Source of the DNA: JAEDHM01 sp964368645
GTDB lineage: Bacteria > Bacillota > Clostridia > Christensenellales > CAG-1252
Direction: 5' to 3'
NCBI GenBank assembly: GCA_964368645.1
Contig: CAYJBY010000001.1
Span: forward strand, 62,001-126,000
DNA: 64,000 nucleotides
Below, in pieces: positions 54,004-62,407 of this stretch. A model generated the notes under the pieces. The model did not search any database, was not told where the DNA came from, and was given only the letters and a program-made list of their open reading frames with translations. Positions within the stretch are counted from its first letter, which is position 1. Each line of letters starts with the position of its first letter. The translations under genes and the position numbers were made by a program.

Positions 54004-55479
54004 ATGAAACGCAATTTTTTGATTTTGATTATCGTTACCGTTCTGCTTTTCACCGTCGGCGTAACTGTCGGCTGTGAGGACGCAGGCGGCAAAGGCGCAC
54101 CTGTGCTGTCTTCCGACAGCACGACCTTAAGCTGGAACGCCATTGACGGAGCGGAAGCGTATTTCGTCAACGTGGAGATGTCACGGACCAATTCCTATCA
54201 GTTCTCCACCACGGCAACCACCTATCTTCCCTCCTTGTCGGCAGGAACCTACACCTTCAAGGTGCAGGCAAAGGTGAACGGCAAGCTCTCCGATTACAGC
54301 AATCCGCTGACGATTCTGGTGAGCAAGGACGGAGCTATAACCGTTTATAACGGAGCCAACACCTCCTGCGAAGTGATTTTCCACACGGGAACGGGAGCGG
54401 CAGAGGATCCCATCTGCATTAACAACAGAGCGGATTTAGAGGCGATTACCACAGGCACCAAGACGGTTACGGACTCGTCGGGCACAAGCACGGACGCGGT
54501 ACTTTATTACAAGCAAACCGCGGACATCGACTTGAGCGGCAAGGACTGGACTCCTTTAAGCGGTTCAAAAGCGTTCAAGGGCGTTTACGACGGCAACGGG
54601 CGGGCTATCCGCAATATGAAAATCAGCGTTATGCCAAGCTCCTATAAGGTGGGTTTATTCGCCAGTACCTCAGGGGCTGTAATCAAAAATCTCCGTATCG
54701 AAAAAGCAAGCGTCAACATCAATTACAGCTCGGCGGATTGCAACGTGGCACTGCTGGCGGCTTCTGCCGCAGACAGCACGGTGACTAATTGCAGTGCGGA
54801 GGGCGTTATCAATATGCCTGCTAATCTGGCAAGCACCTATTCCTGCTTCAGCGGCCTTTTGATAGCCACCAGTAACGGCTGTACCATAAGCCGCTGCAAG
54901 ACCTCAGGTTCAATTGACGTAAGATATTGCAGAGCTTATGCAGGCGGCTTGGTAGGCTATACGAAAAGCAGTACGAACGACACGATAAGCAACTGCTATT
55001 CTACGGCAGACGTATCCACTTACGGCACAGGCAAAAGCAGTTCAGGCAGCGTTACGGCAATCGCTTATTCGGGCGCGTTGGTAGGTTACGCCAGCTATTG
55101 CAAGGGTATCGAAAACTGCTACGCCACAGGTACTGTCACAATGGGCGGTATCAGCGGCACTTCCACAAGCAGCTTAGGCAAGGGCTTTATAGGCGGAAGC
55201 AACGGTTCTTCTACGCGCAGCAGTATCAAGCTGACAGGCTGTTACTTCAAGAGAGAGGGCGTTGTGACCGATTACGATAAGGAAGCATACGTTACGCCTT
55301 TGGCAATAGCCACGCGCTACGGTATAGGCAACCGCACGGCGTTAGCCACCAATAGCACGCTTTACGCCGTGGAAACGGACGCGCTTATCAACAAGGACAC
55401 CTTTGCAGGGTGGAACTTTAACGAGATTTGGACAATGACGAGCGACAAGGGCCCCGAGCTTATCGGGTACGCCGCTTAA
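54004..55479 (+). CDS. GLUG-repeat lipoprotein with fibronectin-like domain
   Basis: 491 residues. Signal peptide with lipobox-type TVGC near residue 24, then a fibronectin type III-like domain (about 33-105; STTLSWNAIDGAEAYFVNVE, LSAGTYTFKVQAKVNG), a GELAAI-like lead (DPICINNRADLEAI), a (W)TPLSG...FKGVYDGNGRAIRNM segment typical of GLUG proteins, then GLUG repeats (AGGLVGYTKSSTND, SGALVGYASYC). It ends with a WNFNEIWTM segment also common there. It follows the giant GLUG lipoprotein by 39 bases, probably one operon. Likely cell-surface adhesion; direct function unknown. Confidence 0.85.
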   Translation: MKRNFLILIIVTVLLFTVGVTVGCEDAGGKGAPVLSSDSTTLSWNAIDGAEAYFVNVEMSRTNSYQFSTTATTYLPSLSAGTYTFKVQAKVNGKLSDYSNPLTILVSKDGAITVYNGANTSCEVIFHTGTGAAEDPICINNRADLEAITTGTKTVTDSSGTSTDAVLYYKQTADIDLSGKDWTPLSGSKAFKGVYDGNGRAIRNMKISVMPSSYKVGLFASTSGAVIKNLRIEKASVNINYSSADCNVALLAASAADSTVTNCSAEGVINMPANLASTYSCFSGLLIATSNGCTISRCKTSGSIDVRYCRAYAGGLVGYTKSSTNDTISNCYSTADVSTYGTGKSSSGSVTAIAYSGALVGYASYCKGIENCYATGTVTMGGISGTSTSSLGKGFIGGSNGSSTRSSIKLTGCYFKREGVVTDYDKEAYVTPLAIATRYGIGNRTALATNSTLYAVETDALINKDTFAGWNFNEIWTMTSDKGPELIGYAA

Positions 55480-55492
55480 AGGGGAGGTAACT

Positions 55493-56326
55493 ATGAGCAA
55501 AGCCGACTATACCTTTATGGATAATATCAAAACCATTTTAACCACCGGATACTCGGACGTCAACGAGCAGGTGCGCCCTCGCTGGGCGGACGACGATTCG
55601 CCTGCGCATACGCGCAAGACCTTTTGTCTGGTCAACCGCTACAACCTACAGGAGGAGTTTCCCGTGCTGACCTTGCGTTACACCAATTTCAGGGCGGCGG
55701 TAGATGAAATTCTGTGGATTTGGCAGAAAAAATCCAACAACGTCAAGGACTTGAACAGTCACATTTGGGACGCTTGGGCGGATCAAAACGGCAGTATAGG
55801 CAAGGCTTACGGCTACCAAATGTCGGTTAAGCACCATTATCCCGAGGGCGATATGGATCAGGTTGACAAGATTCTTTACGACCTGAAGAACAATCCCTCC
55901 AGTCGCCGCATAATGAGCAATATCTACGTGCACGCGGACTTATCGGAAATGCGCCTTTACCCCTGCGCCTACTCTATGACCTTTAACGTGGCAGGCGACA
56001 CCCTTAACGGCATACTCAATCAGCGTTCGCAGGATATGATAGTGGCAAATAACTGGAACGTAGTCCAGTACGCCATACTTCTGCATATGTTCGCGCAGGT
56101 CAACGGCTTGAAGGCTGGCGAACTGGTACACGTCATAGCCGACGCGCACATATACGACAGGCACGAGCAGACCGCGGCGGAGCTTTTGGAAAAGGAGCCT
56201 TTAGAGGCGCCTAAGCTCATAATCGATCCGTCTGTGAAAAACTTTTACGACTTTACGCCGGACAGCTTCCAGCTTGTGGATTACAAGTACCATAAGCTAG
56301 GCTACAAGCTGCCCGTTGCTGTTTGA
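55493..56326 (+). CDS. thyA: Thymidylate synthase (Bacillus ThyA / phage phi3T type)
   Basis: Methylates dUMP to dTMP using 5,10-methylene-THF. The 277 residues resemble the B. subtilis ThyA (phi3T-type) branch rather than E. coli ThyA: LLWIWQ-type ILWIWQKKSN near residue 73, HIWDAW at 90, and NNPSSRR at 133 with the phosphate-binding Arg. The nucleophile is C158 in LYPCAYSM; the common E. coli motif is PCH. NGILNQRSQDM is the conserved dUMP segment, but the following VANNWN differs from the usual LGxPFN, so substrate loops are divergent. GGGAGGT ribosome site. First of a rightward run of closely spaced genes. Confidence 0.9.
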   Translation: MSKADYTFMDNIKTILTTGYSDVNEQVRPRWADDDSPAHTRKTFCLVNRYNLQEEFPVLTLRYTNFRAAVDEILWIWQKKSNNVKDLNSHIWDAWADQNGSIGKAYGYQMSVKHHYPEGDMDQVDKILYDLKNNPSSRRIMSNIYVHADLSEMRLYPCAYSMTFNVAGDTLNGILNQRSQDMIVANNWNVVQYAILLHMFAQVNGLKAGELVHVIADAHIYDRHEQTAAELLEKEPLEAPKLIIDPSVKNFYDFTPDSFQLVDYKYHKLGYKLPVAV

Positions 56327-56340
56327 TAGGGAGGATAATT

Positions 56341-56820
56341 ATGAATATTTTAGACGATACCGCAAGGAAACTGAAAAACGGCGGAGCATTTTTGACCGCA
56401 GGAAGCAAGCCCAACACTATGACCGTAGGTTGGGGGCAAATCGGCGTTATGTGGGGCAAGCCCGTGTTTTTTGTTCCGGTAAGAGCCACGCGCTACACCA
56501 AACAGCTTATTGAGGAAAGCGGCGAGTTCACCGTCTCCGTTCCGTCAGACGGAGAGTTTAGCGACGCGCTTAAGACGGTGGGAACGAAAAGCGGCAGAGA
56601 TTGCGACAAATGGGCAGTAGCAGGACTTACCCCCAAGGCGGCGAAAAAGGTCGGCACGGCGGTAGTTCAGGGCTGTAAGCACTATTTTGAGTGCAAGGTC
56701 ATCTCCTCTTTTGAGATGAAAGCGGAATATATCTCCAAGGAAGACCTTGAGCGGTGGTACAAGGACGGCAACCTGCACACGGTTTTCGTAGGGGAGATAC
56801 TGGAGCAATACTCCGAATAG
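56341..56820 (+). CDS. Flavin reductase-like (FMN-binding split barrel) protein
   Basis: Likely binds FMN and reduces it with NAD(P)H; the exact partner is unknown. 159 residues from the ATG at 56341, preceded by GGAGGA; the frame extends to 56323 without a site. The N-terminal half has the split-barrel pattern with GAFLTAGSKPNTMTVGWGQ near residue 14, GKPVFFVPVRATRYT near 38 and FTVSVPSDGE near 63. These fit the flavin reductase-like family found in anaerobes. It overlaps no neighbour and sits between thyA and the DnaD-domain gene. Confidence 0.82.
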   Translation: MNILDDTARKLKNGGAFLTAGSKPNTMTVGWGQIGVMWGKPVFFVPVRATRYTKQLIEESGEFTVSVPSDGEFSDALKTVGTKSGRDCDKWAVAGLTPKAAKKVGTAVVQGCKHYFECKVISSFEMKAEYISKEDLERWYKDGNLHTVFVGEILEQYSE

Positions 56821-56822
56821 TT

Positions 56823-58385
56823 ATGGCTTTAAGCATAGTTTCCAACGATTATAACAAGCAGGGATTTACCCTTATAGATAACGTCTTTATAGACCGTTAC
56901 CTGCCCTACGCCAACGAAAACGCCGTCAAGGTGTACCTTTTCGGCTTGCGCTTGGCGTTGCAAATCAACAGCGACAACAGCGCGGAAAACCTTTGCGCCT
57001 CTCTGGACCTTACGCCCGACGAGGTGGCGGAAGCCTACCGTTTTTGGCAGGAGCAGGGGCTTGTCAACGTACTTTCCGCTGAGCCTCTTACGGTGCAGTA
57101 TCTTTCTCCGAGAGCGGCGTTTTCTCCCAACAAAAAATACAGCAAGGACAAGTACGCTGACTTTAACGACGCACTTCAAGCCCTTTATCCCACCAGAATG
57201 CTGGACAGAGGGGAGCTGGAGCGGTATTACGATTTTATAGAGGAAACAGGCGCGGAGCCGATGGCGTTGGTGCTGATTGCCAAGTATTGTATCGACCTTA
57301 AGGGCGGTACGATAGGCTATCCCTACATACTCACCGTTGCTCGCAGATGGACGTCCGAGGGGAACAAAACTCTCCGCGATATCGAAGAAAAACTCAAGGA
57401 AAGCGAATCCTTAAGCGAGGAACTCCGAGAGATATATCGGGTTTTGAAGAAGACGGCAGCTCCCGATTTGGAAGCGCGTCAATTCTACCTTAAGTGGACG
57501 AAGAATTTAGGCTTTGAACACGCGGCAGTGGTTGCCGCGGCAAAGAACGTGAAAAAGGGCGGTCTTGAGGGGCTTGACAGACTTTTGGAAAGCTACTTCA
57601 AGCAGGGCGTTTACACCGAGGCGGATATTAAGGCGTACAAGGCTATGCGCGACAAGCTGTACGAGCTGACGCGCGAGGTGGTGCGCACGTTGAGTCTTAG
57701 ACTGGAAAGTCTGGATTTTTCCCTTGAAACCTATATCGCACCCCTAATATCGGAGGGCTTTGACGCAGAAGCGGTTAAGCTTATTGCGAGATACTGCGCC
57801 CTCACCAACAAGCGTAATTTGGCGGATATGGCGGCTGTGGCGGAGGATTTTTACAAGCAGGGCTGCATAACCGCGGACAGCGTGCAAAGCTATCTGGATT
57901 CCATAGCGAAAAACGACAGCGTGATACGGCGCATTATTTTGGCTACGGGCTTCACACGCGCAGTCACGCCCAACGACCGCAATTTTTATCAAAACTGGAG
58001 CGCGAACTGGGGCTTTTCGGACGAGGAAATATTGGACGCGGCGATGCTTTCTGAGGGGAAAGCCTACGCATTCGGCTATATTAACGGCATACTTGCCAAG
58101 CGGAAGACCGAGCAGACTCCCAAGCCGGTAACTGCGGCGGAAAAAGCCTCGGAAAAGTTACAGGCGAGCTTTGCGGCGGAAGAATTAAAGGTCAAACTGC
58201 GCGAGGACGCAACCTACCGCGACTTGGAGAGGGAAAAGCGCGTTACGGCGTTGGAGTTAAGCCGATACTTAGCGGACGGCAGTACGATTCCGCCCGACCT
58301 TGACCAAAAATACAAATTACTTTCGGAACAGCTAAAGGACAGAATCAAGCAATTAGGCTACGACAGCACGATGCTTTCCGATTAG
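56823..58385 (+). CDS. DnaD-domain replication initiation protein
   Basis: 520 residues from the ATG at 56823, two bases after the preceding stop. The ribosome site is weak (GGAG 22 bases before), so coupling to the upstream gene is likely. The N-terminal winged-helix region (IDNVFIDRYLPYANENAVKVYLFGL) is DnaD-like, and the DnaD C-terminal domain (YYDFIEETGAEPMALVLIAKYC, GTIGYPYILTVARRW) appears about residues 135-200. Two further DnaD-type helical repeats follow (about 225-290 and 365-440; KNWS/QNWSANWGFSDEEI). Such proteins help DnaA and load the helicase in Bacillota. No dnaC/dnaI-like loader follows. Confidence 0.88.
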   Translation: MALSIVSNDYNKQGFTLIDNVFIDRYLPYANENAVKVYLFGLRLALQINSDNSAENLCASLDLTPDEVAEAYRFWQEQGLVNVLSAEPLTVQYLSPRAAFSPNKKYSKDKYADFNDALQALYPTRMLDRGELERYYDFIEETGAEPMALVLIAKYCIDLKGGTIGYPYILTVARRWTSEGNKTLRDIEEKLKESESLSEELREIYRVLKKTAAPDLEARQFYLKWTKNLGFEHAAVVAAAKNVKKGGLEGLDRLLESYFKQGVYTEADIKAYKAMRDKLYELTREVVRTLSLRLESLDFSLETYIAPLISEGFDAEAVKLIARYCALTNKRNLADMAAVAEDFYKQGCITADSVQSYLDSIAKNDSVIRRIILATGFTRAVTPNDRNFYQNWSANWGFSDEEILDAAMLSEGKAYAFGYINGILAKRKTEQTPKPVTAAEKASEKLQASFAAEELKVKLREDATYRDLEREKRVTALELSRYLADGSTIPPDLDQKYKLLSEQLKDRIKQLGYDSTMLSD

Positions 58386-58393
58386 GGGGGATT

Positions 58394-60415
58394 ATGAAAC
58401 TTACTAAACTCGATTTAGGCGCAATCGTTGCCAAGGGCTGGCTTGCCAAGGAGCTGGAGCTTCAAAAAACAGGGCTTACGGGCAATCTGCCCAAGCTGTG
58501 GTACGACGTAAGCGACGATTCCGCTTGGTTGGGCGGTAAGGGAGAGGCGTGGGAACGCGGACCTTATTACCTTACGGGGCTGATATCGCTGGCTTGGACG
58601 CTTAAGGACGAGGAGCTTCAACGGCAGGCGACGAAATGGGTTAATTCCATAATCGCAAGCCAAGGCGAGGACGGTTTTTTCGGGCCGATAAGAACGAAAG
58701 ACTGGTGGAGCCGCACCTCTGCTTTAGGGGCGTTATGCTCCTATCACGAGGCGACTAAGGACGGCAGAATACTGCCCTTTTTGAAAAAATATTTTCTGTA
58801 TCAATTCAACAATTTAGAGAGCTTTCCACCCTATATGTGGTCGGCGGCGCGAGCGGTTGAGGAGTTTTACGCCCTTAGATACTATTACGAAAGGACGGGG
58901 GATTTGTCCGTATTCGGACTGGCGAAAAAGCTGAGCGAAAAGGCATACGACTGGTTTTCGGTTTTTCGGGAACTTCCCTTTACCAAGCCCTCCGCGAAGT
59001 ATATCAACAGGGGAGTTATCAACCTCACGCGCAAAATCGGCGCGAAATCCGACGCGGAGAAAAAATACGGCGATACGCCCATCAAGGAGCTTAGCGCAAC
59101 GGCTATCCGTTTCCGCAACCGCGCTCTCAAAAATATTATGCTTACCCACGGCGTCAACGTGGCTATGGCCCTGAAATATCCCGCGTATTACAACTTTTTC
59201 ATTCCGCAGGAGGGGCTGACCGACCTGCCGAAAAAAGCATACTGCGACCTTATGCGGCACCACGGCACGGCATTGGGGATTTTCACCTCCGACGAGCATT
59301 TGGACGGAGTCAAGCCCACCAAGGGCATAGAGCTTTGCGCGGTGGTGGAGCTGGCTTACACAGCGGAAAAGCTAATAGAATACACCGCCGATCCCTTCTG
59401 GGGCGACGTACTGGAAATGCTGATTTTCAACGCCCTGCCTGCTACGATAAGCGATGATTTTACCGCTCATCAGTACGTTCAGCAGCCCAATCAAATCGCC
59501 GCTTCGGTGGTAAAAAGAGATTTCTTCGACGTAGATGCGGACGGCAACACCTTCGGTCTTGCGCCTAACTACGGCTGCTGTACCGCCAATATGCATCAGG
59601 GTTTTCCGCGGTACGCCGAGCATATCTGCTACAAAAGCAACGGCGGTTTCGCCTTTTTCACCTACGCACCCTGCCTGATTTACACGGAGTTTGACGGCAA
59701 GCGGATACGCTTTAATATGGATACCTCATATCCCTTTGAGGACGAGGTACGGCTGACTGTTGAGGACTTGGAGCTTTCCGTCAGGGCGGAAATGAGCTTC
59801 AGAGTTCCTAACCGCTCCTCTATCAAGCTTTTCTGCAACGGCAGAGCGGTAGGCGAGGGCGACAATGGACTTGTTACCGTGAACCTCAACCTCATAAGGG
59901 GCGACGTCATCACCGTAAAAATCAGCTCCAAGCTCTACGTGGAAAACAACCCCGACGGCTCGGTTTCCTTAAGACGCGCCAACTTGCTTTTCGTTCCCGA
60001 AATCGCAGTCGCGGAGCGCAAACTCAAGGGCGAAGAGCCTTTTCAGGACAGAGAATACACCACCGACGGCAGATGGCGCGACGTACCCGTATTTGAAAAC
60101 GGTGCGCCTGTGATACTCTCCTCGGAGCGTAAAAAAGTGGATAGAAAACTGCCCTTCGGCAGACGTAACGCGCCTATCAAAATAATGTGCGAAAGCGCGT
60201 TTATCGAAAACTGGGGAGAGAAAAACGGCGACGCAGGCACGTATCCCAAGGAGCCTAAGGTAGCAAAAGGCGACAGCTTGGTAACGCTGATACCTTACGG
60301 TTTCAGCAAGCTCCGCATAGCGCAATATCCTATGACCGCCCGTCCCGAAAGGAGCTTTATCTCTAACGAAACCCTTAATATGATGGACGAAATGGAAAAG
60401 GACTTATACGAATAA
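58394..60415 (+). CDS. GH127-family beta-L-arabinofuranosidase-like glycosidase
   Basis: Predicted cytoplasmic glycosidase (no signal peptide) that removes arabinofuranose or related sugars from plant or glycoprotein glycans. The 673 residues match the family length. The zinc-thiolate site that defines the family is complete: E313 and C315 in GIELCAVVE, and C395-C396 in NYGCCTANM, with one Cys as nucleophile. A C-terminal beta-sandwich domain lies from about 440 (SYPFEDEVRLTV onward). GGGGGG ribosome site eight bases upstream. The gene follows a replication protein and precedes a repair protein, not a sugar operon, so regulation is unclear. Confidence 0.88.
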   Translation: MKLTKLDLGAIVAKGWLAKELELQKTGLTGNLPKLWYDVSDDSAWLGGKGEAWERGPYYLTGLISLAWTLKDEELQRQATKWVNSIIASQGEDGFFGPIRTKDWWSRTSALGALCSYHEATKDGRILPFLKKYFLYQFNNLESFPPYMWSAARAVEEFYALRYYYERTGDLSVFGLAKKLSEKAYDWFSVFRELPFTKPSAKYINRGVINLTRKIGAKSDAEKKYGDTPIKELSATAIRFRNRALKNIMLTHGVNVAMALKYPAYYNFFIPQEGLTDLPKKAYCDLMRHHGTALGIFTSDEHLDGVKPTKGIELCAVVELAYTAEKLIEYTADPFWGDVLEMLIFNALPATISDDFTAHQYVQQPNQIAASVVKRDFFDVDADGNTFGLAPNYGCCTANMHQGFPRYAEHICYKSNGGFAFFTYAPCLIYTEFDGKRIRFNMDTSYPFEDEVRLTVEDLELSVRAEMSFRVPNRSSIKLFCNGRAVGEGDNGLVTVNLNLIRGDVITVKISSKLYVENNPDGSVSLRRANLLFVPEIAVAERKLKGEEPFQDREYTTDGRWRDVPVFENGAPVILSSERKKVDRKLPFGRRNAPIKIMCESAFIENWGEKNGDAGTYPKEPKVAKGDSLVTLIPYGFSKLRIAQYPMTARPERSFISNETLNMMDEMEKDLYE

Positions 60416-60458
60416 TATCGGATAATAAAGGATTATTTACATTAGGAGAAAGCGAATT

Positions 60459-61184
60459 ATGCAGTTAAACAAACAGCAGTGGACGCAAGAGGATATTATT
60501 CCGTTCAGAGAGGAGCTTATGTCCCGTTCTAAGGGCGAGGCAAAGTCGGAATGGGAACAGCGCATCGTCAATACCAAGCTACCCTGCATTGCTGTGCAGT
60601 CAGCGGATATGGGCTATATAATCAAGGAAATCGCAAAAGGCGATTTTCTCGGATTTATCCGACTTAATTTACACTCAAACCATAGCGAAGTCGTAATAAG
60701 AGGCAGTCTTATTTGCCGCATTAAGGACAAGGCGTTGTTTGAAGAGTACCTTACGGAATATCTGGCGAGCATTGACAACTGGGCGGCTTGCGACTGTCTT
60801 AAGCCGTTAATCACCGCAAAAAACACCGATTACTACTTCGCTTTGGCTGAAAAATACTTGACAATGAAGGAGATTTATCAACGCCGTTTCGGGCTTGTTC
60901 TTCTCCTTAAACTTACGAAATTCGACGGATATATCGGTAGAATTGTGGAGTTATGCAAGGGCTTTTACGATGAAAACGAGTATTACGTCAATATGGCTCT
61001 CGCTTGGCTGATAGCGGAGTGCTACACCAAGGATAAGGCGCAAACGGAACAGCTTTTCGACGGCGAGGATTTGTCAAAATTCGTATATTGCAAGGCGGTT
61101 TCAAAGTGCTGTGACAGCTTCCGTATTTCGCAGGAAGACAAGGACGCGCTGAAAAAGAAGCGCACCGCAAAATTCTCCGAGTAA
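60459..61184 (+). CDS. AlkD-like DNA alkylation repair glycosylase
   Basis: HEAT-repeat DNA glycosylase that excises positively charged alkylated bases such as 7-methylguanine. 241 residues, normal for AlkD. Candidate catalytic residues fit B. cereus AlkD spacing: W108 and D112 in SIDNWAACDCLKP, the Arg pair of YQRRFGLVLLLK near 150, and the Trp of NMALAWLIAEC near 180. AGGAG ribosome site. It follows the glycosidase by 43 bases and a terminator-like hairpin follows it. Some relatives act as structural DNA-binding proteins, so activity is inferred. Confidence 0.88.
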   Translation: MQLNKQQWTQEDIIPFREELMSRSKGEAKSEWEQRIVNTKLPCIAVQSADMGYIIKEIAKGDFLGFIRLNLHSNHSEVVIRGSLICRIKDKALFEEYLTEYLASIDNWAACDCLKPLITAKNTDYYFALAEKYLTMKEIYQRRFGLVLLLKLTKFDGYIGRIVELCKGFYDENEYYVNMALAWLIAECYTKDKAQTEQLFDGEDLSKFVYCKAVSKCCDSFRISQEDKDALKKKRTAKFSE

Positions 61185-61217
61185 TCCGATATTTTTTAAG
61201 TTACAAATTATACGGGC

Positions 61218-61256
61218 GGCAGTCGGTTGTTCTATCGGCTGTCACCTATTTTTTTT
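61218..61256 (+). terminator. Terminator after the AlkD-like gene
   Basis: GGCAGTCGG (61218-61226) pairs with TCGGCTGTC (61235-61243), including three G-T pairs, then T runs to 61256. Confidence 0.6.
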
Positions 61257-61308
61257 AACGCGCATAGTCTGTACTAGCCTTACGGCTAATTTTACAGGAG
61301 GAAAAACT

Positions 61309-62052
61309 ATGCCTTTCTACAACAAAAGCGGCTACGGCTCTTGCAGCTGTCCCCGTCAAACTGCCAATGATAATCTGGTTTACGTGGGCGTTCCCGGCCC
61401 TCAAGGGCCTGTCGGACCTCAGGGACCTATCGGACCGCAGGGAATAATGGGACCGCAAGGCAACACCGGAGCTACAGGCGCAACAGGCGCAACCGGCGCG
61501 ACAGGTGCAACCGGACCTATCGGACCTATCGGTCCTACCGGAGCTACGGGTGCTACAGGCGCAACAGGAGCTACAGGTCCTGCCGGACCTCAGGGCCCCA
61601 TCGGTCCTACAGGTGCTACGGGTGCAACAGGTGCTACAGGTCCTACCGGACCTCAAGGCGTTCCCGGCGTTTCGGACGCCATATATGCAGGCGATACCAC
61701 AACGACTACCGCAGCAACAGGAGCGATAATACCCATTGCACAAATTGGCGCGACTCCCACAACCACAATGACTGTTGCCGCCAACACCGTCATAATTCCT
61801 GCGGGTACGTATTACGTAAACTTTTCAGTAACGGGAAGTACAGCCGACGCAGGCACAATTGACGTTAGTCTGCTGTTAGACACGACTACGCTTTACGGCG
61901 TCAGCGAAACTGTTACGGCAGCGCAGGTAATCACCGCAGGTGCAGGCGTGCTGGTCACGGCTCCTGCCTCAGCCGCACTTTCGTTATACAACGTAGGTGC
62001 GTCCGATTTGACCTTGTCCGACGTGGCGTTGACCGTTCTAAAGCTGATTTAA
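61309..62052 (+). CDS. Collagen-like repeat surface protein (BclA-type)
   Basis: 247 residues with three parts: a short Cys-containing leader (residues 1-26, CSCPRQ), 32 Gly-X-Y triplets (about 27-122, mostly GAT, GPQ, GPI) and a beta-type C-terminal domain (about 123-247; AGTYYVNFSVTG and SLLLDTTTLYG) like the trimeric head of Bacillus BclA. Proteins of this build coat spores or form cell-surface filaments. There is no signal peptide, as expected for exosporium or mother-cell proteins. GGAGG ribosome site. Low-complexity DNA in the middle gives antisense frames that are not real. Whether this organism sporulates cannot be told from this window. Confidence 0.85.
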   Translation: MPFYNKSGYGSCSCPRQTANDNLVYVGVPGPQGPVGPQGPIGPQGIMGPQGNTGATGATGATGATGATGPIGPIGPTGATGATGATGATGPAGPQGPIGPTGATGATGATGPTGPQGVPGVSDAIYAGDTTTTTAATGAIIPIAQIGATPTTTMTVAANTVIIPAGTYYVNFSVTGSTADAGTIDVSLLLDTTTLYGVSETVTAAQVITAGAGVLVTAPASAALSLYNVGASDLTLSDVALTVLKLI

Positions 62053-62310
62053 GTCCGCATTAGACCAAATCGGTTTACGGCTAAGTCAGCAGTTGGCTAA
62101 ATCAGCGGTTGGTTAAGTCCGCAGTCGGCAAAGTCAGCGTTTACGGCAAAGTCCGCAGTCGGCAAAGTCAGCGTTCGGCTAAGTCCGCGTTTACGGCTAA
62201 GTCCACGTTCGGCTAAGTCCGAGTTTACGGCTAAGTCCACGTTAGGCTAAGTCCGCAGTCGGTTAAGTCAGCAGTTGGCAAAGTCAACAGTTGGCTAAGT
62301 CCGCGTTTAA
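62045..62310 (+). repeat. Degenerate tandem repeat after the collagen-like gene
   Basis: About 15 copies of a 17-18-base unit with consensus GGCTAAGTCCGCGTTTAC, variants having AGTC instead of GTCC or GGCAAAGTC. The array begins at the stop codon and ends at a hairpin whose stem also contains AAGTCCG. Confidence 0.8.
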
Positions 62311-62319
62311 CAAAAAAAG

Positions 62320-62341
62320 GAAGTCCGTGTAAGCGGACTTC
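62320..62341. terminator. Bidirectional terminator
   Basis: GAAGTCCG, loop TGTAAG, CGGACTTC. On the minus strand it is followed by C and seven T, so it ends the leftward permease transcript; the plus side has TCTTATTTT. Confidence 0.8.
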
Positions 62342-62407
62342 TCTTATTTTATATCGTTGTTTAATTTAACTTTTCTCTTCCGAGCGTATCCCGTTTAAGG
62401 GCAACGC

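Noticed and set aside
61255..61743. Cys- and Ser-rich antisense frame under the collagen-like gene
   Set aside because: It is the complement of GAT/GPQ collagen codons; its odd composition is an artefact of the Gly-X-Y repeat.
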